64,000 nt of DNA from Uranotaenia lowii (lineage: Eukaryota; Arthropoda; Insecta; Diptera; Culicidae). Below the pieces are notes generated by a model. That model worked only from the letters and a program-made list of their open reading frames with translations, made no database searches and was not told where the DNA came from. Each line of letters starts with the position of its first letter. Positions within the stretch are counted from its first letter, which is position 1. The stretch covers positions 358,809,825-358,873,824 of the forward strand of contig NC_073693.1 of assembly GCF_029784155.1 (NCBI RefSeq), written 5' to 3'. Below are positions 22,915-38,200 of the stretch, in pieces. The position numbers and the translations under genes were made by a program.

Positions 22915-25761
22915 TTTCAGAATTCAGATTCAGAATTCAGATTCAGAATTCAGATTCAGAATTCAGATTCAGAATTCAGATTCAGAATTCAGATTCAGAA
23001 TTCAGATTCAGAATTCAGATTCAGAATTCAGATTCAGAATTCAGATTCAGAATTCAGATTCAGAATTCAGATTCAGAATTCAGAATTCAGAATTCAGATT
23101 CAGAATTCAGATTCAGAATTCAGATTCAGAATTCAGATTCAGAATTCAGATTCAGAATTCAGATTCAGAATTCAGATTCAGAATTCAGATTCAGATTCAG
23201 AATTCAGATTCAGAATTCAGATTCAGAATTCAGATTCAGAATTCAGATTCAGAATTCAGATTCAGAATTCAGATTCAGAATTCAGATTCAGAATTCAGAT
23301 TCAGAATTCAGATCAGAATTCAGATTTCAGAATTCAGATTCAGAATTCAGATTCAGAATTCAGATTCAGAATTCAGATTCAGAATTCAGATTCAGAATTC
23401 AGATTCAGAATTCAGAATTCAGAATTCAGATTCAGAATTCAGATTCAGAATTCAGATCAGAATTCAGATTCAGAATTCAGATTCAGAATTCAGATTCAGA
23501 ATTCAGATTCAGAATTCAGATTCAGAAATTCAGATTCAGAATTCAGATTCAGAATTCAGATTCAGAATTCAGATTCAGAATTCAGATTCAGAATTCAGAT
23601 TCAGAATTCAGATTCAGAATTCAGATTCAGAATTCAGATTCAGAATTCAGATTCAGAATTCAGATTCATGATTCAGAATTCCAGATTCAGAATTCAGATT
23701 CAGAATTCAGATTCAGAATTCAGATTCAGAATTCAGATTCAGAATTCAGATTCAGAATTCAGATTCAGAATTCAGATTCAGAATTCAGATTCAGAATTCA
23801 GATTCAGAATTCAGATTCAGAATTCAGATTCAGAATTCAGACTCAGAATTCAGATTCAGAATTCAGATTCAGATTCAGATTCAGAATTCAGATTCAGAAT
23901 TCAGATTCAGAATTCAGATTCAGAATTCAGATTCAGAATTCAGATTCAGAATTCAGATTCAGAATTCAGATTCAGAATTCAGATTCAGAATTCAGATTCA
24001 GAATTCAGATTCAGAATCAGATTCAGAATTCAGATTCAGAATTCAGAATTCAGAATTCAGATTCAGAATTCAGATTCAGAATTCAGATTCAGAATTCAGA
24101 TTCAGAATTCAGATTCAGAATTCAGATTCAGAATTCAGATTCAGAATTCAGATTCAGAATTCAGATTCAGAATTCAGATTCAGAATTCAGATCAGAATAG
24201 ATCAGAAGTTCAGAATTCAGATTCAGAATTCAGATTCAGATTCAGATTCAGAATTCAGATTCAGAATTCAGATTCAGAATTCAGATTCAGAATTCAGATT
24301 CAGAATTCAGATTCAGAATTCAGATTCAGAATTCAGATTCAGAATTCAGATTCCGAATTCAGATCAGAATTCAGATTCAGAATTCAGATTCAGAATTCAG
24401 ATTCAAATTCAGATTCAGAATTCAGATTCAGAATTCAGATTCAGAATTCAGATTCAGAATTCAGATTCAGAATTCAGATTCAGAATCAGATTCAGAATTC
24501 AGATTCAGAATTCAGATTCAGATTCAGATTCAGAATTCAGATTCAGAATTCAGATTCAGAATTCAGATTCAGAATTCAGATTCAGAATTCAGATTCAGAA
24601 TTCAGATTCAGATTCAGATTCAGAATTCAGATTCAGAATTCAGATTCAGAATTCAGATTCAGAATTCAGATTCAGATTAGATTCAGAATTCAGATTCAGA
24701 ATTCAGATTCAGAATTAGATTCAGAATTCAGATTCAGAATTCAGATTCAGAATTCAGATTCAGAATTCAGATTCAGAATTCAGATTCAGAATTCAGATTC
24801 AGAATTCAGATTCAGAATTCAGATTCAGAATTCAGATTCAGAATTCAGATTCAGAATTCAGATTCAGAATTCAGATTCAGAATTCAGATTCAGAGATTCA
24901 GATTCAGAATTCAGATTCAGAATTCAGATCGAATTCAGATTCAGAATTCAGATTCAGAATTCAGATTCAGAATTCAGATTCAGAATTCAGATTCAGAATT
25001 CAGATTCAGACTTCAGATTCAGAATTCAGATTCAGAATTCAGATTCAGAATTCAGATTCAGCAGATTCAGATTCAGAATTCAGATTCAGAATTCAGATTC
25101 AGAATTCAGATTCAGAATTCAGATTCAGAATTCAGATTCAGAATTCAGATTCAGAATTCAGATTCAGAATTCAGATTCAGAATTCAGATTCAGAATTCAG
25201 ATTCAGAATTCAGATTCAGAATTCAGATTCAGAATTCAGATTCAGAATTCAGATTCAGAATTCAGATTCAGAATTCAGATTCAGAATTCAGATTCAGAAT
25301 TCAGATTCAGAATTCAGATTCAGAATTCAGATTCAGAATTCAGATTCAGAATTCAGAATCAGAATTCAGATTCAGAATTCAGATTCAGAATTCAGATTCA
25401 GAATTCAGATTCAGAATTCAGATTCAGAATTCAGATTCAGATTCAGATTCAGATTCAAGATTCAGAATTCAGATTCAGAATTCAGATTCAGATTCAGATT
25501 CCAGAATTCAGATTCAGAAATTAGATTCAGAATTCAGATTCAGAATTCAGATTCAGAATTCAGATTCAGAATTCAGATTCAGAATTCAGATTCAGAATCA
25601 GATTCAGAATTCAGATTCAGAATTCAGATAGATTCAGATCAGAATTCAGATATCAGAATCAGAATCAGAATTCAGATTCAGATTCGATCAGATTCAAGAT
25701 TCAGAATTATCAGAATTCAGATTCAGATTAGATTCAGACTCAGATACTGAGATAGCGATTC
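22915..25761 (+). repeat. 13-bp satellite array (ATTCAGATTCAGA)n with regular EcoRI sites
   Basis: About 215 tandem units of ATTCAGATTCAGA; the joint of two units makes GAATTC, so an EcoRI site recurs nearly every 13 bp. Variants lose or gain one half-unit (TTCAGA), for example near 23188, 23870, 24236, 24500 and 25440. From about 25570 units become irregular up to the gap. Because 13 is not a multiple of 3, all plus frames cycle through the same 13-residue word (EFRFRIQIQNSDS), giving a 957-codon open frame that is not a gene. Confidence 0.95.
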
Positions 25762-26261
25762 NNNNNNNNNNNNNNNNNNNNNNNNNNNNNNNNNNNNNNN
25801 NNNNNNNNNNNNNNNNNNNNNNNNNNNNNNNNNNNNNNNNNNNNNNNNNNNNNNNNNNNNNNNNNNNNNNNNNNNNNNNNNNNNNNNNNNNNNNNNNNNN
25901 NNNNNNNNNNNNNNNNNNNNNNNNNNNNNNNNNNNNNNNNNNNNNNNNNNNNNNNNNNNNNNNNNNNNNNNNNNNNNNNNNNNNNNNNNNNNNNNNNNNN
26001 NNNNNNNNNNNNNNNNNNNNNNNNNNNNNNNNNNNNNNNNNNNNNNNNNNNNNNNNNNNNNNNNNNNNNNNNNNNNNNNNNNNNNNNNNNNNNNNNNNNN
26101 NNNNNNNNNNNNNNNNNNNNNNNNNNNNNNNNNNNNNNNNNNNNNNNNNNNNNNNNNNNNNNNNNNNNNNNNNNNNNNNNNNNNNNNNNNNNNNNNNNNN
26201 NNNNNNNNNNNNNNNNNNNNNNNNNNNNNNNNNNNNNNNNNNNNNNNNNNNNNNNNNNNNN
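25762..26261. other. Assembly gap, 500 N
   Basis: Exactly 500 ambiguous bases separate the 13-bp satellite from the 9-bp satellite. A round figure suggests a placeholder of unknown true length, so adjacency of the two arrays is not proven. Confidence 0.98.
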
Positions 26262-29200
26262 TATGACAAAAATGACAAAAATGACAAAAATGACAAAAAT
26301 GACAAAAATGACAAAAATGACAAAAATGACAAAAATGACAAAAATGACAAAAATGACAAAAATGACAAAAATGACAAAAATGACAAAAATGACAAAAATG
26401 ACAAAAATGACAAAAATGACAAAAATGACAAAATGACAAAAATGACAAAATGACAAAAATGACAAAAATGACAAAAATGACAAAAATGACAAAAATGACA
26501 AAAATGACAAAAATGACAAAAATGACAAAAATGACAAAAATGACAAAAATGACAAAAATGACAAAAATGACAAAAATGACAAAAATGACAAAAATGACAA
26601 AAATGACAAAAATGACAAAAATGACAAAAATGACAAAAATGACAAAATGACAAAAATGAAAAAATGACAAAAATGACAAACATGACAAAAATGACAAAAA
26701 TGACAAAAATGACAAAAATGACAAAAATGACAAAAATGACAAAATGACAAAAATGACAAAAATGACAAAAATGACAAAAATGACAAAAATGACAAAAATG
26801 ACAAAAATGACAAAATGACAAAAATGACAAAAATGACAAAAATGACAAAAATGACAAAAGTGACAAAAGTGACAAAAATGACAAAAATGACAAAAATGAC
26901 AAAAATGACAAAAATGACAAAAATGACAAAAATGACAAAAATGACAAAAATGACAAAAATGACAAAAATGACAAAAATGACAAAAATGACAAAAATGACA
27001 AAAATGACAAAAATGACAAAAATGACAAAAATGACAAAAATGACAAAAATGACAAAAATGACAAAAATGACAAAAATGACAAAAATGACAAAAATGACAA
27101 AAATGACAAAAATGACAAAAATGACAAAATGACAAAAATGACAAAAATGACAAAAATGACAAAAATGACAAAAATGACAAAAATGACAAAAATGACAAAA
27201 ATGACAAAATGACAAAAATGACAAAAATGACAAAAATGACAAAAATGACAAAAATGACAAAAATGACAAAAATGACAAAAATGACAAAATGACAAAAATG
27301 ACAAAAATGACAAAAATGACAAAAATGACAAAAATGACAAAAATGACAAAAATGACAAAAATGACAAAATGACAAAATGACAAAAATGACAAAAATGACA
27401 AAAATGACAAAAATGACAAAAATGACAAAAATGACAAAAATGACAAAAATGACAAAAAATGACAAAAAATGACAAAAATGACAAAAATGACAAAAATGAC
27501 AAAAATGACAAAAATGACAAAAATGACAAAAATGACAAAAATGACAAAAATGACAAAAATGACAAAAATGACAAAAATGACAAAAATGACAAAAATGACA
27601 AAAATGACAAAAATGACAAAATGACAAAAATGACAAAAATGACAAAAATGACAAAAATGACAAAAATGACAAAAATGACAAAAATGACAAAAATGACAAA
27701 AATGACAAAAATGACAAAAATGACAAAAATGACAAAAATGACAAAAATGACAAAAATGACAAAAAAATGACAAAAATGACAAAAATGACAAAAATGACAA
27801 AAATGACAAAAATGACAAAAATGACAAAAATGACAAAATGACAAAAATGACAAAAATGACAAAAATGACAAAAATGACAAAAATGACAAAAATGACAAAA
27901 ATGACAAAAATGACAAAAATGACAAAAATGACAAAAATGACAAAAATGACAAAATTGAAAAAAATGACAAAAATGAAAAAAATGACAAAAATGACAAAAA
28001 TGACAAAAATGACAAAAATGACAAAAATGACAAAAATGACAAAAATGACAAAAATGACAAAAATGACAAAAATGACAAAAATGACAAAAATGACAAAAAT
28101 GACAAAAATGACAAAAATGACAAAAATGACAAAAATGACAAAATGACAAAAATGACAAAAATGACAAAAATGACAAAAATGACAAAAATGACAAAAATGA
28201 CAAAAATGACAAAAATGACAAAAATGACAAAAATGACAAAAATGACAAAAATGACAAAAATGACAAAAATGACAAAAATGACAAAAATGACAAAAAATGA
28301 CAAAAATGACAAAAATGACAAAAATGACAAAAATGACAAAAATGACAAAAATGACAAAAATGACAAAAATGACAAAAATGACAAAAATGACAAAAATGAC
28401 AAAAATGACAAAAATGACAAAAATGACAAAAATGACAAAAATGACAAAAATGACAAAAATGACAAAAATGACAAAAATGACAAAAATGACAAAAATGACA
28501 AAAATGACAAAAATGACAAAAATGACAAAAATGACAAAAATGACAAAAATGACAAAAATGACAAAAATGACAAAAATGACAAAAATGACAAAAATGACAA
28601 AAATGACAAAAATGACAAAAATGACAAAAATGACAAAAATGACAAAAATGACAAAAATGACAAAAATGACAAAAATGACAAAAATGACAAAAATGACAAA
28701 AATGACAAAAATGACAAAAATGACAAAAATGACAAAATGACAAAAATGACAAAAATGACAAAAATGACAAAAATGACAAAGATGACAAAATGACAAAAAT
28801 GACAAAATGACAAAAATGACAAAATGACAAAATGACAAAAATGACAAAAATGACAAAAATGACAAAAATGTCAAAAATGACTAAAATGACAAAAATGACA
28901 AAAATGACAAAACTGACAAAAATGACAAAAATGACAAAAATGACAAAAATGACAAAAATGACAAAAATGACAAAAATGACAAAAATGACAAAAATGACAA
29001 AAATGACAAAAATGACAAAAATGACAAAAATGACAAAAATGACAAAAATGACAAAATGACAAAAATGACAAAAATGACAAAAATGACAAAAATGACAAAA
29101 ATGACAAAATGACAAAAATGACAAAAATGACAAAAATGACAAAATGACAAAAATGACAAAAATGACAAAAATGACAAAAATGACAAAAATGACAAAATGA

Positions 29201-32200
29201 CAAAAATGACAAAAATGACAAAAATGACAAAAATGACAAAAATGATAAAAATGACAAAAATGACAAAAATGACAAAACTGACAAAAGTGACAAAAATGAC
29301 AAAAATGACAAAAATGACAAAAATGACAAAAATGACAAAAATGACAAAAATGACAAAAATGACAAAAAATGACAAAAATGACAAAAATGACAAAAATGAC
29401 AAAAATGACAAAAATGACAAAAATGACAAAAATGACAAAAATGACAAAAATGACAAAAATGACAAAAATGACAAAAATGACAAAAATGACAAAAATGACA
29501 AAAATGACAAAAATGACAAAAATGACAAAAATGACAAAAATGACAAAAATGACAAAAATGACAAAAATGACAAAAATGACAAAAATGACAAAAATGACAA
29601 AAATGACAAAAATGACAAAAATGACAAAATGACAAAAATGACAAAAATGACAAAAATGACAAAAATGACAAAAATGACAAAAATGACAAAAATGACAAAA
29701 TGACAAAAATGACAAAAATGACAAAAGTGACAAAAGTGACAAAAATGTCAAAAATGACAAAAATGACAAAAATGACAAAAATGACAAAAATGACAAAAAT
29801 GACAAAAATGACAAAAATGACAAAAATGACAAAAATGACAAAATGACAAAAATGACAAAAATGACAAAAATGACAAAAATGACAAAAATGACAAAAATGA
29901 CAAAAATGACAAAAATGACAAAAATGACAAAAATGACAAAAATGACAAAATGACAAAAATGACAAAAATGACAAAAATGACAAAAATGACAAAAATGACA
30001 AAAATGACAAAAATGACAAAAATGACAAAAATGACAAAAATGGCAAAAATGACAAAATGACAAAACTGACAAAAGTGACAAAAATGACAAAAATGACAAA
30101 AATGACAAAAATGACAAAAATGACAAAATGACAAAAATGACAAAAATGACAAAAATGACAAAAAAATGACAAAAATGACAAAAATGACAAAATGACAAAA
30201 ATGACAAAAATGACAAAAATGACAAAAATGACAAAAATGACAAAAATGACAAAAATGACAAAAATGACAAAAATGACAAAAATGACAAAAATGACAAAAA
30301 TGACAAAAATGACAAAAATGACAAAAATGACAAAAATGACAAAATTGACAAAAATGACAAAAAATGACAAAAATGACAAAAATGACAAAAATGACAAAAA
30401 TGACAAAAATGACAAAAATGACAAAAATGACAAAAATGACAAAAATGACAAAAATGACAAAAATGACAAAAATGACAAAAATGGCAAAAATGACAAAAAT
30501 GACACTAATGTCAAAAATGACAAAAATGACAAAAATGTCAAATATGACAAAAATGACAAAAATGACAAAAATGAAAAAAATGACAAAAATGACAAAAATG
30601 ACAAAAATGACAAAAATGACAAAAGTGACAAAAATGACAAAAATGACAAAAATTACAAAAATGACAAAAATGACAAAAATGACAAAAATGACAAAAATGA
30701 CAAAAGTGACAAAAATGACAAAAATGACAAAAATGACAAAAATGACAAAAATAACAAAAATGACAATAATGACAAAACTGACAAAAATGACAAAAGTGAC
30801 AAAAATGACAAAAATGACAAAAATGACAAAAATGACAAAAATGACAAAAATGACAAAAATGACAAAAATGACAAAAATGACAAAAAGGACAAAAAGGACA
30901 AAAAGGACAAAAATGACAAAAATGACAAAAATGACAAAAATGACAAAAATGACAAAAATGACAAAATGACAAAAATGACAAAAATGACAAAAATGACAAA
31001 AATAACAAAAATGACAAAACTGACAAAAATGACAAAAATGACAAAAATGACAAAAAATGACAAAAATGACAAAAATGACAAAAATGACAAAAATGACAAA
31101 AATGACAAAAATGACAAAAATGACAAAAATGACAAAATGACAAAAATGACAAAAATGACAAAAATGACAAAAATGACAAAAATGACAAAAATGACAAAAA
31201 TGACAAAAATGACAAAAATGACAAAATGACAAAAATGACAAAAATGACAAAAATGACAAAAATGACAAAAATGACAAAATGACAAAAATGACAAAAATGA
31301 CAAAAATGACAAAAATGACAAAAATGACAAAAATGACAAAAATGACAAAAATGACAAAAATGACAAAAATGACAAAAATGACAAAAATGAAAAAATGACA
31401 AAAATGACAAACATGACAAAAATGACAAAAATGACAAAAATGACAAAAATGACAAAAATGACAAAATGACAAAATGACAAAAATGACAAAAATGACAAAA
31501 ATGACAAAAATGACAAAAATGACAAAAATGACAAAAATGACAAAAATGACAAAAATGACAAAAATGACAAAAATGACAAAAATGACAAAAATGACAAAAA
31601 TGACAAAATGACAAAAATGACAAAAATGACAAAAATGACAAAAATGACAAAAGTGACAAAAGTGACAAAAATGACAAAAATGACAAAAATGACAAAATGA
31701 CAAAATGACAAAAATGACAAAAATGACAAAAATGACAAAAATGACAAAAATGACAAAAATGACAAAAATGACAAAAATGACAAAAATGACAAAAATGACA
31801 AAAATGACAAAAATGACAAAAATGACAAAAATGACAAAAATGACAAAAATGACAAAAATGACAAAAATGACAAAAATGACAAAAATGACAAAAATGACAA
31901 AAATGACAAAAATGACAAAAATGACAAAAATGACAAAAATGACAAAAATGACAAAAATGACAAAAATGACAAAAATGACAAAAATGACAAAAATGACAAA
32001 AATGACAAAAATGACAAAAATGACAAAAATGACAAAATGAAAAAAATGACAAAAATGACAAAAATGACAAAAATGACAAAAATGACAAAAAATGGCAAAA
32101 ATGACAAAAATGACACAAATGTCAAAAATGACAAAAATGACAAAAATGTCAAAAATGACAAAAATGACAAAAATGACAAAAATGACAAAAATGAAAAAAA

Positions 32201-35200
32201 TGACAAAAATGACAAAAATGACAAAAGTGACAAAAATGACAAAAATGACAAAAATTACAAAAATGACAAAAATGACAAAAATGACAAAAATGACAAAAAT
32301 GACAAAAATGACAAAAGTGACAAAAATGACAAAAATGACAAAAATGACAAAAATGACAAAAATGACAAAAATGACAATAATGACAAAACTGACAAAAATG
32401 ACAAAAGTGACAAAAATGACAAAAATGACAAAAATGACAAAAATGACAAAAATGACAAAAATGACAAAAATGACAAAAATGACAAAAAGGACAAAAAGGA
32501 CAAAAAGGACAAAAATGACAAAAATGACAAAAAGGACAAAAATGACAAAAATGACAAAAATGACAAAAATGACAAAAATGACAAAAATGACAATAATGAC
32601 AAAAATGACAAAAATGACAAAAATGACAAAAATGACAAAAATGACAAAAATGACAAAATGACAAAAAGGACAAAAAGGACAAAAATGACAAAAATGACAA
32701 AAATGACAAAAATGACAAAAATGACAAAAATGACAAAAATAACAAAAATGACAAAACTGACAAAAATGACAAAAGTGACAAAAATGACAAAAATGACAAA
32801 AATGACAAAAATGACAAAAATGACAAAAATGACAAAAATGACAAAAATGACAAAAATGACAAAAATGACAAAAATGACAAAAATGACAAAAATGACAAAA
32901 ATGACAAAAATGACAAAAATGACAAAAATGACAAAAATGACAAAAATGACAAAAATGACAAAAATGACAAAATGACAAAAATGACAAAAATGACAATGAT
33001 GACAAAAATGACAAAAATGACAAAAATGACAAAAATGACAAAAATGACAAAAATGACAAAAATGACAAAAATGACAAAAATGACAAAATGACAAAAATGA
33101 CAAAAATGACAAAAATGACAAAAATGACAAAAATGACAAAAATGACAAAAATGACAAAAATGACAAAAATGACAAAAATGACAAAAATGACAAAAATGAC
33201 AAAAATGACAAAAATGACAAAAATGACAAAATGACAAAAATGACAAAAATGACAAAAATGACAAAAATGACAAAAGTGACAAAAGTGACAAAAATGACAA
33301 AAATGACAAAAATGACAAAAATGACAAAAATGACAAAAATGACAAAAATGACAAAAATGACAAAAATGACAAAAATGACAAAAATGACAAAAATGACAAA
33401 AATGACAAAAATGACAAAAATGACAAAAATGACAAAAATGACAAAAATGACAAAAATGACAAAAATGACAAAAATGACAAAAATGACAAAAATGACAAAA
33501 ATGACAAAAATGACAAAAATGACAAAAATGACAAAATGACCAAAAATGACAAAATGACAAAAATGACAAAAATGACAAAAATGACAAAAATGACAAAAAT
33601 GACAAAAATGACAAAAATGACAAAAATGACAAAAATGACAAAAATGACAAAAATGACAAAAATGACAAAATGACAAAAATGACAAAAATGACAAAAATGA
33701 CAAAAATGACAAAAATGACAAAAATGACAAAAATGACAAAAATGACAAAAATGACAAAATGACAAAAATGACAAAAATGACAAAAATGACAAAAATGACA
33801 AAAATGACAAAAATGACAAAAATGACAAAAATGACAAAAATGACCAAAAATGACAAAAATGACAAAAATGACAAAAATGACAAAAATGACAAAATGACAA
33901 AATGACAAAAATGACAAAAATGACAAAAATGACAAAAATGACCAAAAATGACAAAATGACAAAAATGACAAAAATGACAAAAATGACAAAAATGACAAAA
34001 ATGACAAAAATGACAAAAATGACAAAAATGACAAAAATGACAAAAATGACAAAAATGACAAAAATAACAAAAATGACAATAATGACAAAACTGACAAAAA
34101 TGACAAAAGTGACAAAAATGACAAAAATGACAAAAATGACAAAAATGACAAAAATGACAAAAATGACAAAAATGACAAAAATGACAAAAATGACAAAAAT
34201 GACAAAAATGACAAAAATGACAAAAATGACAAAAAGGACAAAAAGGACAAAAAGGACAAAAAGGACAAAAATGACAAAAATGACAAAAATGACAAAAATG
34301 ACAAAAATGACAAAAATGACAATAATGACAAAAAGGACAAAAATGACAAAAATGACAAAAATGACAAAACTGACAAAAATGACAAAAATGACAAAAGTGA
34401 CAAAAATGACAAAAATGACAAAAATGACAAAAATGACAAAAATGACAAAAATGACAAAAATGACAAAAATGACAAAAAGGACAAAAAGGACAAAAAGGAC
34501 AAAAATGACAAAAATGACAAAAATGACAAAAATGACAAAAATGACAAAAATGACAAAAATGACAAAAATAACAAAAATGACAAAACTGACAAAAATGACA
34601 AAAGTGACAAAAATGACAAAAATGACAAAAATGACAAAAATGACAAAAATGACAAAAATGACAAAAATGACAAAAATGACAAAAATGACAAAAATGACAA
34701 AAATGACAAAAATGACAAAAATGACAAAAATGACAAAAATGACAAAAATGACAAAAATGACAAAATGACAAAATGACAATGATGACAAAAATGACAAAAA
34801 TGACAAAAATGACAAAAATGACAAAAATGACAAAAATGACAAAAATGACAAAAATGACAAAAATGACAAAAATGACAAAAATGACAAAAATGACAAAAAT
34901 GACAAAAATGACAAAAATGACAAAAATGACAAAAATGACAAAAATGACAAAAATGACAAAAATGACAAAAATGACAAAAATGACAAAAATGACAAAAATG
35001 ACAAAAATGACAAAAATGACAAAAATGACAAAAGTGACAAAAATGACAAAATGACAAAAATGACAAAAATGACAAAAATGACAAAAATGACAAAAATGAC
35101 AAAATGACAAAAATGACAAAAATGACAAAAAATGGACAAAATGACAAAAATGACAAAAATGACAAAAATGACAAAAATGACAAAAAATGACAAAAATGAC

Positions 35201-38200
35201 AAAATGACAAAAATGACAAAAATGACAAAAATGACAAAAATGACAAAAATGACAAAAATGACAAAAATGACAAAAATGACAAAAATGACAAAAATGACAA
35301 AAATGACAAAAATGACAAAAATGACAAAAATGACAAAAATGACAAAAATGACAAAAATGACAAAAATGACAAAAATGACAAAAATGACAAAAATGACAAA
35401 AATGACAAAAATGACAAAAATGACAAAAATGACAAAAATGACAAAAATGACAAAAATGACAAAAATGACAAAAATGACAAAAATGACAAAAATGACAAAA
35501 ATGACAAAAATGACAAAATGACAAAAATGACAAAAATGACAAAAATGACAAAAATGACAAAAATGACAAAAATGACAAAAATGACAAAAATGACAAAAAT
35601 GACAAAAATGACAAAAATGACAAAAATGACAAAAATGACAAAAATGACAAAAATGACAAAAATGACAAAAATGACAAAAATGACAAAATGACAAAAATGA
35701 CAAAAATGACAAAAATGACAAAAATGACAAAAATGACAAAATGACAAAATGACAAAAATGACAAAAGTGACAAAAGTGACAAAAATGACAAAAATGACAA
35801 AAATGACAAAAATGACAAAAATGACAAAAATGACAAAAATGACAAAAATGACAAAATGACAAAAATTACAAAAATGACAAAAATGACAAAAATGACAAAA
35901 ATGACAAAAATGACAAAAATGACAAAAATGACAAAAATGACAAAAATGACAAAAATGACAAAAATGACAAAAATGACAAAAATGACAAAAAATGACAAAA
36001 ATGACAAAAATGACAAAAATGACAAAAATGACAAAAATGACAAAAATGACAAAAATGACAAAAATGACAAAAATGACAAAAATGACAAAAATGACAAAAA
36101 TGACAAAAATGACAAAAATGACAAAAATGACAAAAATGACAAAAATGACAAAAATGACAAAAATGACAAAAATGACAAAAATGACAAAATGACAAAAATG
36201 ACAAAAATGACAAAAATGACAAAAATGACAAAAATGACAAAAATGACAAAAATGACAAAAATGACAAAAATGACAAAAATGACAAAAATGACAAAAATGA
36301 CAAAAATGACAAAAATGACAAAAATGACAAAAATGACAAAAATGACAAAAATGACAAAAATGACAAAAATGACAAAATGACAAAAATGACAAAAATGACA
36401 AAAATGACAATGATGACAAAAATGACAAAAATGACAAAAATGACAAAAATGACAAAAATGACAAAAATGACAAAAATGACAAAAATGACAAAAATGACAA
36501 AAATGACAAAAATGACAAAATGACAAAAATGACAAAAATGACAAAAATGACAAAAATGACAAAAATGACAAAAATGACAAAAATGACAAAAATGACAAAA
36601 ATGACAAAAATGACAAAAATGACAAAAATGACAAAAATGACAAAAATGACAAAAATGACAAAAATGACAAAAATGACAAAGATGACAAAGATGACAAAAA
36701 TGACAAAATGACAAAAATGACAAAAATGACAAAAATGACAAAAATGACAAAAACGACAAAAATGACAAAAATGACAAAAATGACAAAAATGACAAAAATG
36801 ACAAAAATGACAAAAATGACAAAAATGACAAAAATGACAAAAATGACAAAAATGACAAAAATGACAAAAATGACAAAAATGACAAAAATGACAAAAATGA
36901 CAAAAAATGACAAAAATGACAAAAATGACAAAATGACAAAATGACAAAAATGACAAAAATGACAAAAATGACAAAAATGACAAAAATGACAAAAATGACA
37001 AAAATGACAAAAATGACAAAAATGACAAAAATGACAAAAATGACAAAAATGACAAAAATGACAAAAATGACAAAAATGACAAAAATGACAAAAATGACAA
37101 AAATGACAAAAATGACAAAAATGACAAAAATGACAAAATGACAAAAATGACAAAACTGACAAAAGTGACAAAAATGACAAAAATGACAAAAATGACAAAA
37201 ATGACAAAAATGACAAAAATGACAAAAATGACAAAAATGACAAAAATGACAAAAATGACAAAAATGACAAAAATGACAAAAATGACAAAAATGACAAAAA
37301 TGACAAAAATGACAAAAATGACAAAAATGACCAAAATGACAAAAATGACAAAAATGACAAAAATGACAAAAATGACAAAAATGACAAAAATGACAAAAAT
37401 GACAAAAATGACAAAAATGACAAAAATGACAAAAATGACAAAAATGACAAAAATGACAAAAGTGACAAAAATGTCAAAAATGACAAAAATGACAAAACTG
37501 ACAAAAATGACAAAAATGACAAAAATGACAAAAATGACAAAAATGACAAAAATGACAAAAATGACAAAAATGACAAAAATGACAAAAATGACAAAAATGA
37601 CAAAAATGACAAAAATGACAAAAATGACAAAAATGACAAAAATGACAAAAATGACAAAAATGACAAAAATGACAAAAATGACAAAAATGACAAAAATGAC
37701 AAAAATGACAAAAATGACAAAAATGACAAAAATGACAAAAATGACAAAAATGACAAAAATGACAAAAATGACAAAAATGACAAAAATGACAAAAATGACA
37801 AAAATGACAAAAATGACAAAAATGACAAAAATGACAAAAATGACAAAAATGACAAAAATGACAAAAATGACAAAAATGACAAAAATGACAAAAATGACAA
37901 AAATGACAAAAATGACAAAAATGGCAAAAATGACAAAAATGACACAAATGTCAAAAATGACAAAAATGACAAAAATGTCAAAAATGACAAAAATGACAAA
38001 AATGACAAAAATGACAAAAATGAAAAAAATGACAAAAATGAAAAAAATGACAAAAATGACAAAAATGACAAAAGTGACAAAAATGACAAAAATGACAAAA
38101 ATGACAAAAATGACAAAAATGACAAAAATGACAAAAATGACAAAAATGACAAAAATGACAAAAGTGACAAAAATGACAAAAGTGACAAAAATGACAAAAA

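Noticed and set aside
22651..25524. A 957-codon frame rich in EFRFRIQIQNSDS
   Set aside because: It is the translation of the 13-bp satellite; all three plus frames give the same cyclic peptide.
25762..26261. The two satellites as one structured unit (for example a centromere or a CRISPR-like array)
   Set aside because: The gap is a placeholder, the repeats have no spacers, and adjacency is unproven. CRISPR does not apply to this kind of genome.
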